Part shown: in pieces, positions 9,130 through 18,636 of the stretch
Layout: each line of letters begins with the position of its first letter
Numbering within the stretch: the first letter of the stretch is position 1
Source of the DNA: Chloromonas sp. AAM2
Taxonomy: Eukaryota > Chlorophyta > Chlorophyceae > Chlamydomonadales > Chlamydomonadaceae
DNA length: 35,373 bases
Direction of reading: 5' to 3'
Assembly (NCBI GenBank): GCA_004335635.1
Contig: QAXH01005099.1
Coordinates: forward strand, 1 to 35,373
Translations under genes and position numbers: made by a program
The notes under the pieces: model-generated
The model's input: only the letters and a program-made list of their open reading frames with translations
What the model was told of the DNA's origin: nothing
Databases searched by the model: none

Positions 9130-11438
9130 ATGCAGCAGCCGTACATTTCGGAGGCCTTCAAAAAGGAGTTTATAATCTCAATGCAGGCAAAAGGAAAGCT
9201 GCCACGCATCATCACAGATGCCAGCGAACGTTATGTAAGTCGCTACACTCATATCCGGTCGAAACGCCGCGGCTCGATCTCAGCTACGTCACATTTGCTT
9301 ACATCATGTATCAGGTTCTGGTCTGGTCTGCTGCTGTGTTCCTCCTTTCCAGTGCCCTCATCTTGTTTTCATGTGTTCTGTGCTGCAGGATGAGGCGTAC
9401 CATGAAACATGCCCACGCATATTTCCGGGTCCCGGGGGCATGGACACCGTGCTAAACACCATGCTGACAAAGAGCGAGCAACGAATCAATGCAGCACAAA
9501 GGCCCGGCAATGACCCAGCTACAGCAGCAGCGCATGCCATACTGCATGCCACAGCTACCACAGCAGCTGCCACCCTTGTGGAGCAAGCAGCTCTCGCATC
9601 AGGCATTCAAGAGGAAAGAGCACACCTACATCGGCATGAAGTCAAGGTAGACATTTATCAGATCACATACGTGTTGTTTTAAACACCAACAGGATAGATT
9701 TGCAACCCATGCTTAGGGGGCGCTCACACGTGGCAAATTTGGATTCAATTTTGGAAATAATCTGGGTTCCCAATTTAGGGGGGTTTACTTGGCTTCTAAT
9801 CAGGGTGGGGCCCACATCAAAAATATCTCCGTTTGACTTGATCCTTTGACCACGTTCCTTAAAGGGATCAAGAAGGTGCCCCCCACTCTCAGAATTGCTG
9901 TACACGGCCTACTACACACATAGTTACGCACACTCAAACCACATTTACCACTACCGCTGCCAAGGCTTTTGCCCAGGCTTCTGCTAAGGCTATTGACAAA
10001 AGAGATAGGTCTGTTGGCGACCCATCATGGCATTTCATCACATGAGCAGACAGCAAACGCTAAATCAGCGCAATCGCGAGGCTGACCATCAAGTGTCCAT
10101 GCATGCTTGAAATCTGCAACCACTTCGTCAGCTGCTCACACAGGTTCCATGTACATGCATCCCCAGCGCAGTTCAACAGCCCAACACTGATTTACGTGAA
10201 CATGCCAGATTACCATCGCAAATCTGCCCGTCCAAATTTGGGTGTGACTCTACAGTGTGACTGTGGGCAAATTTAATTCCAGATTTGGGCCTCATCTGCC
10301 ACCTTTCAACCCAGATTATTATTCGAATTTGAATCCAATTACTTGCCCAAATTCACGTGTGGCCGCACCCTTACCTACAATGAGTGACAGATTCGCGACC
10401 AGTCGGCAGTGCACTTTGATTATCGGTTTGCCAGAACGCCCTGACCAGTCCACTGTGATGCAAGGCCGCATCACTCACTCATGTCACACATGCATATTGT
10501 GTGCACAGGCCCACCTCCATCACTTGGACCGCCAGCTGCAGCATGAGCGCCAGCAGCGTCTCGTTACCCAGGGCAAGCTCGAGAAGGAAGCAGAGCAGCT
10601 CCGGCAGCGCGCCACCACCACCACCACCAGCGGCCGCAACAAACATGCCCGCCACCTGACGGGCGGGACGCTGCAGGAGCGCCTGCAGGCGGAGGGCAGG
10701 CTCCCGCTGTACCCCTCGCAAGCAGGGCATTTGGGGCGGTCGCAACAGACAAGCCAGGGTCCCGTCACCCTGCAGCCTTACTCGGTCGCCAAGACAGTAT
10801 CAGGCCTGCACTCGCAGCAGCACCAGCACCACCAGCAGCAGCAGCAGCACGGCCACCAGCAGGTCCATGTGAGCCATGAGGAGAAACTCACGGCCGCCAA
10901 ACAGGTAAGCACAGCGCTGCAATGTGCAACTGTCCTTGATGGCCACAAGTATAGCCACACCATATAGGGTATTGCAACGTCGTTTGTTAGAAAGTACTGG
11001 AATCCAAAATGAGCCCTGAGGCAAGGCAGTATGTCCAGGGCATATACCGTTTCAGGCTCGGAGCCACGAAGCTGACAAGGACCGGCTGCCTGCAGCAGAA
11101 TGCGGCTGCAACACCATGCAGCATCCAGCTACAGCCGTTGAACAACGACTCAACGTGTGGCATGTGCAGGCATCATCAACTTACACATAACCTAATGACT
11201 GACTACCTGGTGCGAGACAATGCACCCAGCTACAGCTTAACAGTCTTGTGTCGACTCAACGTGTGACGTTAACTGGTCACCGTGTGTGGTGCAGGCGTCA
11301 CACAAGGCGGCCATGCGCACACAGATGTTGGAGCGGGAGGCAGCACTGCTGCGGGCCGTGCAACAAGAGAAGGCGGAACGGATGGACAGCGAACAACGGC
11401 TAGCGAGCCTAAAGCAAACTCTAACTCCAGCTCAGTAG
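9130..11438 (+). CDS. Coiled-coil protein of unknown function
   Basis: I do not recognise this family. Four exons (9130-9234, 9389-9646, 10509-10904, 11295-11438) join at phase-0 introns with good GT..AG borders into 300 residues. The start MQQPYISEAF is the first ATG after an in-frame stop at 9028; a 5' exon further upstream is possible. Residues 36-121 are Ala-rich and include GPGGMDTVLNTMLTKSEQR. Residues 122-160 form a charged helix (LDRQLQHERQQ). Residues about 221-241 are a His/Gln tract, and the last exon is coiled coil (MLEREAALLRAVQQEKAER). There are no catalytic motifs, membrane segments or clear targeting signal. Its composition would suit a structural, centrosomal or flagellar protein, but that is a guess. 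Intron 2 carries a MITE. Confidence 0.65.
9716..10370. mobile_element. 655-bp MITE, PIF/Harbinger-like
   Basis: The ends are inverted repeats: GGGGGCGCTCACACGTG on the left and, reverse-complemented, GGGTGCGGCCACACGTG on the right, 14 of 17 identical. The similarity continues inward for about 45 bp, including a shared AATAATCTGGGTT. TTA flanks both ends (9713-9715 and 10371-10373), matching the 3-bp TWA duplication of PIF/Harbinger elements. No transposase is encoded, so it is non-autonomous. It lies in intron 2 of the coiled-coil gene. Confidence 0.75.
11122..11265 (+). repeat. Tandem duplication near exon 4 acceptor of coiled-coil gene
   Basis: Two diverged units, about 11122-11160 and 11222-11265, share CCAGCTACAGC followed by CGACTCAACGTGTG. 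Each is followed within about 30 bp by a TG-rich acceptor-like stretch ending GTGCAG|GC. Only the second acceptor (11294/11295) keeps the reading frame open. Confidence 0.65.
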
Positions 11439-12439
11439 CAACACGAAGGCTGTGTGTATGCATTGCAATGTGGGCACTCTGTACGATCAGCACAGTCAGG
11501 CTACAAGCATGTCGAATGACTGCGCTGCATGTGACTGGATGTGGTCTGGCCCACATCCCAGCATCTCACTCAGTCTTCGTATTCAAGTACGTGCCTTGAC
11601 GTGCCGTGCACACGAATACAAGTGGTTGGCCTCTAGAAGATGATACGTAATGTAAGGGGCAGCGAGGTCGTTTTGGCATGTGACATGTCTACGCTTGGAC
11701 AGTCACTCGCCCAGCAGGCAAGCCTCCCCCGCAGCATATGAACGGCAGCACGTTTGCGCTCGATGCATGTGGGCCTCCCTGATGAATATGAAATATATAA
11801 GAGCTTTTATAGCACGTGTTTCAGCGTCATACGTAAGCAGCGAAAAGGCTGCGGGGACTATTTTACAGCGGTCTGCTGCAGTGGTGACAAGACATCGGCT
11901 GTGGCCCCTCTATACTCCCTGCAACACAGAGAGCAAAGACGTGCGTCGGTTTTCCTTCACATGTGTGTGGGCGACTGGTGTATGCGTCATGCAGCGTTGG
12001 GGCCAAAGACGTCCATCATAGTACCAATCATAGTGCACAGCGGAGCTGAATCACGTGTGCCCACACCACAGCACGAAAGCTGGTTGCTTCAAATGTCAGG
12101 CATGATTCTAGAAAGGATTTGACGTGCACATAGGCTGATCATCTGCTGATGCCGCACCTCCCAGACAGTAGGGTTGCTAGGGTAAGCTAGGGTTGGATGA
12201 AGCCAGGGAGGCGCAGGGCGCACAGTTTCACGGGCCGCAATCGTAGGCTTCCAGTGTCGCTGGCAGACACCCTGTGCAACCCTGCCATGGCCCTCGACTA
12301 CACGGCCACAGCTGTATGTTTTCAGCAACGTTAGCAACCTTTGTATATGTCGTTGTTGAGTTCAAGCTCTTGCGCTGCTTATGCCCCCCATCCATCCATA
12401 GCCTGTCCTTCCAACGCAGCCACCAAACGTCTCGCGACG
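11439..12439. other. Intergenic region, no supported gene
   Basis: Nothing beyond the 3' flank of the coiled-coil gene is visible. A TGTAA poly(A)-like motif lies at 11651-11655, 213 nt past the stop. Overlapping frames at 11680-12122 on the plus strand have no recognisable domains. Confidence 0.45.
11651..11655 (+). terminator. Possible poly(A) signal TGTAA
   Basis: A green-algal type TGTAA motif lies 213 nt downstream of the coiled-coil gene stop. Support is motif and position only. Confidence 0.35.
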
Positions 12440-12775
12440 TACAGTCAACGAGGTCAGAATAGCACACAGGTCCACAGCTGTTTGCCAGCTGCGCGCAGCA
12501 CACGAGCATGCTGAAAAGAGTGAGGCAATTGGAGCACTTGGTGGCGACTTACATTGCCGAGTTCTGAGGCCTAGACACTTGACTGGACGTGTACCAGTTC
12601 ACACATATACAGCACACCTCAGTGTCACGCCACACTGATGCAGACGCAATATGTGAAATCTCTTGCCACATTCACAGTCAAATTCCCTGAGGTCGTCACC
12701 TTGTACCTGTTGCCACACTGACGCCAGTGTAGTCCTTTGAAACTGTCCCAGAACTGGCAAACATCTTTTTTTAAC
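12440..12775 (+). repeat. Dispersed repeat R3, copy 1
   Basis: About 300 bp are homologous to 34160-34510. Both copies begin with a short open frame (AQHTS then LKRVRQLEHL). Both end with GTCCCAGAACTGGCAAAC followed by a T-run. That terminal motif also forms both arms of the foldback at 22810-22943. The layout suits the 3' part of a transposon: end of an ORF, untranslated sequence, then terminal repeat. It lies just upstream of the SCI1-like gene and may contribute to its promoter region. Confidence 0.7.
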
Positions 12776-12963
12776 TAAAGTAACTGGGCGAGGACTGTGG
12801 CAAAAATCAATCAGATTACATGGCTGACCTGATGCGTACAGGACGTATACTCCACGCCAAGCACCGCTCTGAGTGTGTGGACCGTCACATTGCCAAAGTG
12901 TGATGTTCTGTCCGACGCGAAGAGAAATGGCCAGATGCTCAGCTCGCTGTTGACGCTCGCGCG

Positions 12964-15900
12964 ATGGGAAAGGATAAAAAGGATAAGAAGCGAAGAGAAC
13001 GGAGCAGCTCGGAGGACTCTTCAGGCAAGTGCCCATGCAGCCCGAGCCCTAGACCTTGCAGAACCTCGCAGGAACCATCAAGCCTGCGATGCAACCCCGA
13101 TGGGGCTCAGATGCAGCACACATGCAGCCGCAACACGTGCAGTGCCCCCACATGCATGTGTTATGCAAGTCTGCTCCCCATGCGGCATCAACAAAGTCCT
13201 TGGAACCTCATGCAGCCTGTCGACTACGCATGCAGGCCAAACCTGCGCTTCATACACGCTTCAGCTGATGCTGACTGACAGCTGATGCTGCAAGCTATTC
13301 ATGTGTTTTGCGAGTCTGCGCTCCATGCAGCCCGCAGGCAGCTGATACTGCAAATCATGCCGCCTGTGGATTAAGCACGTCGTCATGCATGCAGCCTAGG
13401 CGTCTGCTGTGTCCCCTGCTCTTCCACCCATGCAGGCAGCAGCGATGAGGAGCGACACAAGAAACACAAAGACAAGGATAAGCACAAGAAGAAGCACAAG
13501 GTGCGTGCCACAAGCGCCTCACCAACGCGCCTGGGCACATGGACCTCGCTCCAGGGGCTAGGCCAATGTGTACCGTCATCACAACACGTTTAGCACGCAC
13601 CGTGGGAGTAGCACATGCTGTTGGACACTGGCGTGCATCGTACATAGCATCTGCGCTTCATGTCATATGTGTATACGCCCTGAAGCTCACAGATCGTCAG
13701 TCTCATCAGCACGCACAGGCACCGTACACATGGGAGCGCGCACATGGAGGCGTGTCAGCCAGAATTATACTGCTTACGAGGACAAGCTCACACCAACTTC
13801 GTGTGGTTCTGCCGTGCAGCACAAAAAGCACAAGGACAAGAAGGATGATATGGTCGCCAAGGCCAAGGCAAGCATGGCTCGGTATAATCTGAGCACGTGT
13901 ACCTACCTAGTTCTGTTGTGACGTGCCATGCGGTCACTTTTTGCCTGCGTAACCTTGGGCACAACGTTTTATGGGGGCATCGGAAAGAGCATTGCAATGC
14001 GCATCCGACGAACTGAAAATCATTCGAATCCAAGGACCAGAAGACCACTGTCTAACATCGCGCGTCCAAAGGCCCCGAACTAGTGACCGCATTGGGGGGG
14101 ATGTGTGCGTACCTAGTTCTTTCTATCTACTTACTTGTCACAAGTGGTTATTTTTGACTCTGGCGTGGCTGCCATGGCATTGGCCACCATCACGTGACAG
14201 TGACAAGCAGCAACAACACGTTTTCCTTTGTCAGCTTCGATGTCCGTGGGAAGTGATTGTTCCTCACATTTGCTTACTATTAGAGTACTCTTAGTGGAAC
14301 AGGCTCAGCCAGTTGACCCTGCCACATGCAGGAGTTCCTGAAAAACACACTATCCGGCCGGCAAGCACCGGAGGGTGGGCCGGGCGGGGCGGGCCCGGGG
14401 CCGAGCAGTAGCCCTCAGCTTGGCCGCGACCTGCCGCCCACTCTGCCTGTCAAGGACCGCATCACTGACCAGGACTATTTTGCTAAGAACGTCGAGTACC
14501 GGGCGTGGCTGCAGAAGGAAAGGAAGCTGCTGTTCAACGGTGTGTCAGAGGTGGTGGCTTGTGTGTGACCATGGCCATGAGGATTTTACGGGATGAAAGT
14601 GGCACTTATGGATTGAAGGGAGAGTGGGAAAGAGTGAGAGGTACTGCATGCATTGTAAAGGAAAGGGGCGTCATTGCTCGTCTTGTGATGCGTCCTTGCG
14701 TGCAAGACTGCGGTGCTTTGTCTAGCTTCTCATTGGTCAATTTATGCGCACGGGGTGCACACCTTGGTCACACCGCACTGATCTTTGTCAAGCACTCAAA
14801 GCACAAGGCTGGCATACAATCAAAGCACATCTCAGACTTTTGGTACCAGTGCCCTTCCTCACTTTGTGAAGGGTTTGAACTGTGTTTACTTTGCTCAAAT
14901 CTTCATGTCCAACCAGTGTCCAACCGTGCTTTGCTCGTCCCCCCCTTGGCCCCAGAGCTAACCAGTGAAGAAACACGCGACATGTTCCAAGGTGGGTGCA
15001 TGGCATCTGACAAAGAAGGATGTACATTTCGTGGTGCATATGACGTCTGAAGTGAAATAGACGCTTGGCCTCTTTACGCTTGCGTTTTTGTACTTGAGCT
15101 GTTTCTTGTCATTGTTGAATTGTACTTTGAACTAGACTTGGAGTTTACACACCTGCCTGACCACACCTGCCCATGTCTGACCAGCCCTGAGCTAGAGAAG
15201 CTAGGCAGGACTCGACGTAGTGCAGAGGCCAGAACAGCATCACAGTCCCGTCACCGCTGTGTTGCAGAGTTGTTGGCCTGTGGAGTGCTGAGCACTCAGC
15301 AACACATCGGGCACTGCGTACTTCAGACACCTATCACAGTCCTGCCACTGCAGATTTTGTTGGCCTGTGGAATGCCGAGCGACTGAGTGAGGAGTACTAT
15401 AAAGGAGCAGTAGAACCGCCAGCCAGGTGTGTGTGCCGAGTTTGCATGCGTTGCTGCACGTGCATTCGGTCCGGACAAGGAAGCGAGGAAAAGTTGCACA
15501 ATTGCACCGCACGCATGCAGTCTAGTGTCTAAGTTGTATTCAGTGTTGCCTTCGCTCCGGGGCAAGAGCCACTTGTTGTCATACAAGCGGAGGAAGGCGG
15601 TGCAGCAGGGACAGGAGCGTGACGGGGACAGAAGACATTCAGAAGCACCGGATGTCACACTGATTGGTGCATGTCCACGCTTCAGTTGTGCTGATTCTTT
15701 CGCCCCCTGGGCCCTGCTGAACAGGCATCACTGACTGACGGCCACGTACGAACTGTGTTTGCTGCATGTTACAAGGAGGGAGTGCACACCAGGAAGCAGT
15801 TCTTCCCTTGGCTGCACGTTGCCTCTTCGTGTGCTCCAGGTCTGGCCAGGCCTTGCTTCCCTTGCTCCATGCATGTGGGCGCTTGCGGGTTTGAATTCCA

Positions 15901-17679
15901 TTAACCGACGCAAACCTGCTAAAAACACGCTCCGCCACTACCCAGGATGTAAACAACGTTACTGCAGGGAGGCCAGCGCTGTGACTTTCGCAAATCCATG
16001 ACCATGATGGGAAAGTTCACCAAGCTGAGCCATGCCCGTGGTTAAGCTCTGTGCTATGCATGTATGTATGTATGTATGTATGTATGTATGTATGTATGTA
16101 TGTATGTATGTATGTATGTATGTGTATGTATGTATGTATGTATGTATGTATGTATGTATGTATGTATGTATGTATGTATGTATGTATCACGGCTGTGACT
16201 CATATCAGATGCGACTCAGCGGTGTGTGCATGTGCATGTGTGCAGATTATCCGCGCATAAGTGGAACATTAAGGGGACACCCTCCGACGCCCTCATGGAC
16301 AAAAACAAGTGAGAAAACCCACACCACATGCACTTGATCTGCCTCGTCGTCGTTTTCGTTACACGGTTTTTGCATACTGCGCTTTCACAGCTGTTGTGGT
16401 GCTGCAAATCGCAGTTGAAGATGCCATTTATGTTATGTCATTTAGTGTTAAAACCAGGACTGATTGCTGCTGTCCACTTATGTTATTGTGTCTAACTGCA
16501 GCACCGTGGGTTGAACCATGAAAAGCCATGTAATGATGATGATGATGACTTATGTTATTGATAGATATACTACATAATAAGTTGCATTTGCATTTGAATT
16601 CTATCTGCCTGACTGTCTACAGGTGGAAGGCCAATCAGGAGAAGTACATTGATGAGATGATCGGACCCAAGGCCACGGGCAGGGAAGCAGTGATGGAGAG
16701 GAGGCTGGCACGCAGGTGGGCTAGGCTTGGGACTGTGTTGAATATAGACATAGGTTGGCTCTGTGATGTCGTTGGATTGTCCTCGTGGAGCAGAGGCTGG
16801 CGCGCAGGTGGACAGGGTGGTGCTTTAGGATTGGACTGTTTTGTTCGATAAATCTTCAGATCCGATGGTTCCTATGTGAGGCGGCGGTGGAGAAGAGCCC
16901 CGCACTTAGGTAGACTAGGTGGTGCTTGCTGTGTATTGGTTTGTTGGATGCCCCAATGGTCACAAATGGAGAAGGAGCTGGCACGCAGGAGAAGTAGCTG
17001 CCGCATTTGCCTGGTGTAGGATCGGACTGTGCAGCTCGGTTATCAAATCATGCAACACAAGAAAGTTAACAACTAATGAGTCCAAGCCGACCCCACATGT
17101 TACCCCGGGCGTTACCTGTTTGCCACGGTTCAAGCACCGCTCGTGCATGTGCACGTGTTTGCTGCAGGGAGGACGCCAAGGTGCGTGGAGACAGCCCCGA
17201 CCGAGCTGCCATCCCCGGGGGTGGGGACATGTACGGCGGGGAGGACTCGTTCTCAGCAGCCAAGGCATGGTAGGTGGCTGGGATATTAGAAAGTCGAAGC
17301 AAGTGCTGACTGTCGTAGAATACGGACATAGTTAATTTTTGGGTGTGGGAAAAAGGGTTTACTGGCCAGAGGTCCAGAAGCGTGAATCAAGTACTCTGTT
17401 AGTACTTGATTCACAGAGTAGTATGAACTGACATCACAGTGTCCATAAATCAAGTACTCTGTTACTTTGTACTGTGGGGCCCTCGCAAACGCACCATGCA
17501 AGGTTGCTGCCTGCGTGTCCCTGTCCAGGGAGGCCAAGCGCTCGGACCCATCCCGCAGGAGCAGACCCGGACCGAGCGCCGCCGCTGTGTCCGCCTATGC
17601 CGCCAAGGAAGAGGCGCAGATGGCACAGTTTAGAGCCCTGGTGGCACAGGGACCCATTGTCATACCCAAACGACAGTGA
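12964..17679 (+). CDS. SCI1-like nuclear protein with C-terminal extension
   Basis: Nine exons (12964-13024, 13436-13500, 13820-13867, 14332-14539, 14956-14991, 15354-15426, 16623-16715, 17168-17269, 17529-17679) give 278 residues with all phases matching. Residues 1-58 are Lys/His/Asp/Ser-rich (MGKDKKDKKRRERSSSE), a nuclear-type region as in plant style cell-cycle inhibitor 1. The middle has the family core: ITDQDYFAKNVEYRAWLQKE, then ELTSEETRDMFQ, then DFVGLWNAERLSEEYYKG. The last 110 residues (GPKATGREAVMERR; GGEDSFSAAKA; a Lys/Ala helix; GPIVIPKRQ) form an ordered tail that the short plant SCI1 proteins lack as I remember them. Introns 1 and 3 need GC donors (CAG|gcaagt and AAG|gcaagc) because no GT donor keeps the frame. 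Plant SCI1 restrains cell proliferation; a role here is inferred only by similarity. Confidence 0.8.
15238..15390 (+). repeat. Tandem copy of exon 6 acceptor, SCI1-like gene
   Basis: The acceptor and first 30 bases of exon 6 (about 15333-15390) recur 86 bp upstream (about 15238-15293). Both contain ATCACAGTC, a pyrimidine-rich stretch, GCAG, and TTGTTGGCCTGTGGA. The upstream copy has lost one base just after its AG, so using it would shift the frame. It is an acceptor decoy within intron 5. Confidence 0.8.
15769..15799 (+). repeat. Dispersed repeat R1, truncated copy C
   Basis: Only the first 31 bp of R1 are present (TTACAAGGAGGGAGTGCACA through AGGAAGCA). It lies in intron 6 of the SCI1-like gene. 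Confidence 0.65.
16057..16187. repeat. (ATGT)n microsatellite, about 130 bp
   Basis: This is a nearly pure tetranucleotide run with one GT-containing interruption near 16121. It lies in intron 6 of the SCI1-like gene and explains the apparent Met-Tyr-Val-Cys repeat proteins in this region. Confidence 0.97.
16489..16547 (+). mobile_element. R2 retroposon, 5'-truncated copy 3
   Basis: These 59 bp match the last part of R2 copies 1 and 2 (GTGGGTTGAACCATGAAAAG and on) and end in (ATG)n. An exact 13-bp duplication, ACTTATGTTATTG, flanks them at 16476-16488 and 16548-16560. The 5' truncation with an intact 3' end is the hallmark of target-primed reverse transcription. Confidence 0.9.
16695..17000 (+). 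repeat. Four decaying copies of exon 7 donor region
   Basis: The exon 7 end of the SCI1-like gene (GAGGCTGGCACGCAG|gtgggc, boundary 16715) is followed by similar sequences with boundaries near 16807 (GAGGCTGGCGCGCAG|gtggac), 16909 (GCACTTAG|gtagac) and 16988 (GAGCTGGCACGCAG|gagaag). Spacing is about 80-100 bp. Each copy is followed by a G- and T-rich stretch with a GGACTG or similar motif. The last copy no longer has GT. Use of the second donor would shift the downstream frame. Confidence 0.8.
17382..17414. repeat. Perfect 14-bp hairpin
   Basis: GTGAATCAAGTACT and its exact reverse complement are separated by a 5-base loop, in the last intron of the SCI1-like gene. A third copy of the arm (ATCAAGTACTCTGTTA) lies at about 17449-17464. 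It may be a small foldback insertion. Confidence 0.85.
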
Positions 17680-17983
17680 TGCTGTGTTGACTGGTGGCTT
17701 GTCATGCGAGCACACTCACAGATGGTTTGGACATGTTGTCCAAATGCCGGACACATCAAGCATTAAGCTCATATCACGCCACTGCGCGACGGTGACGCTG
17801 TCGCCAAGACAGTGCATGACAAGGCAAGCATATCCCTAACGCACACATAACTACCCACGTGACAGCGGTTGGCACCTTGCCTTGTTTTCCTGCTTACTCA
17901 GGCGTGGGCAAAGACGCTATTGAGAGTAGGAATAGGAGTGGCGGGCATTGTCACCTTATTACCCTTGCCCGCACATACCAATC
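17680..17983. other. 3' flank of SCI1-like gene
   Basis: No gene is supported. The nearest TGTAA motif downstream is at 18103-18107, 424 nt after the stop. Confidence 0.4.
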
Positions 17984-18103
17984 ATGGCACGAGCTGTGAT
18001 GTTCTACGCCTCACAGTTTTCCCTTCCCTCTCAAAACTCCAAGCGAGCATCAAACCAGGTTTGGGATCGGTTTACGGGGCTTGCGTACTCCCAGAGGCTG
18101 TAT
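17984..18103 (+). CDS. Possible first exon of an unidentified small gene
   Basis: An ATG in good context (atcATGG) opens 40 codons beginning MARAVMFYASQFSLPSQNSK and running directly into a consensus donor, TAT|gtaagt. Its composition looks coding and it keeps phase 0. I cannot follow it: a possible second exon at about 18308-18444 (beginning FGSKPQRLLSVVW) joins in frame but resembles nothing I know. It could also be chance sequence in the SCI1-like 3' flank, since the same bases form a TGTAA motif. Confidence 0.3.
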
Positions 18104-18497
18104 GTAAGTTTTGCCTGTGCACCTTTTCATGCTCGCCCTCACGATACAAATCAATTAGAATGACATTCGCATTGCTTGTAAGACCAGACCAGCAAGCATA
18201 GTTGTTGGTTGTACCAGAAACAATTGCGTGTCATCAATGTTGTAGTTGGAATGACTGCTCACCCGGTTGTGCGTGCAAGCGGCATTCCTGGTGTTTGTTT
18301 TTGCAGTTTGGCAGCAAGCCACAGAGGTTGCTTTCTGTTGTTTGGACTGCTAGGCTTGCATGCATTCGGACTGGCTCATCACAACCTGTCTGTGCATGGC
18401 AAATGATCGAATTTCACCGCCACATCCTTTGGAGTTCCAACTGAATCTGATGTACAAAGAACAGTGTTGACACAACGTGGGCTAGCAACGTGATGGG

Positions 18498-18636
18498 TTA
18501 TAAGGAGGGAGTGCACACCAGGAAGCACGTCGAATGCAAATACTAATCATTTGCGCAAATTGCAAAAGTTTCTCCTAGCAAACGGAAATCTAGCCGTGTC
18601 AGCAAGGCTGGTGAGTTCCTTGTGGCTATCACCCCT
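18498..18636 (+). repeat. Dispersed repeat R1, copy D
   Basis: This is the most complete uninterrupted R1 copy, running from TTATAAGGAGGGAGTGCACA to GTGGCTATCACCCC. It preserves the internal part TTTGCGCAAATTGCAAAA, which copy A also has. Confidence 0.78.

Noticed and set aside
13868..13887. GT donor at 13882 for SCI1-like exon 3
   Set aside because: Joining it to exon 4 gives an immediate stop. The GC donor at 13868 keeps the frame and matches the consensus.
16032..16337. Met-Tyr-Val-Cys repeat protein
   Set aside because: It is only the translation of the (ATGT)n microsatellite within an intron.
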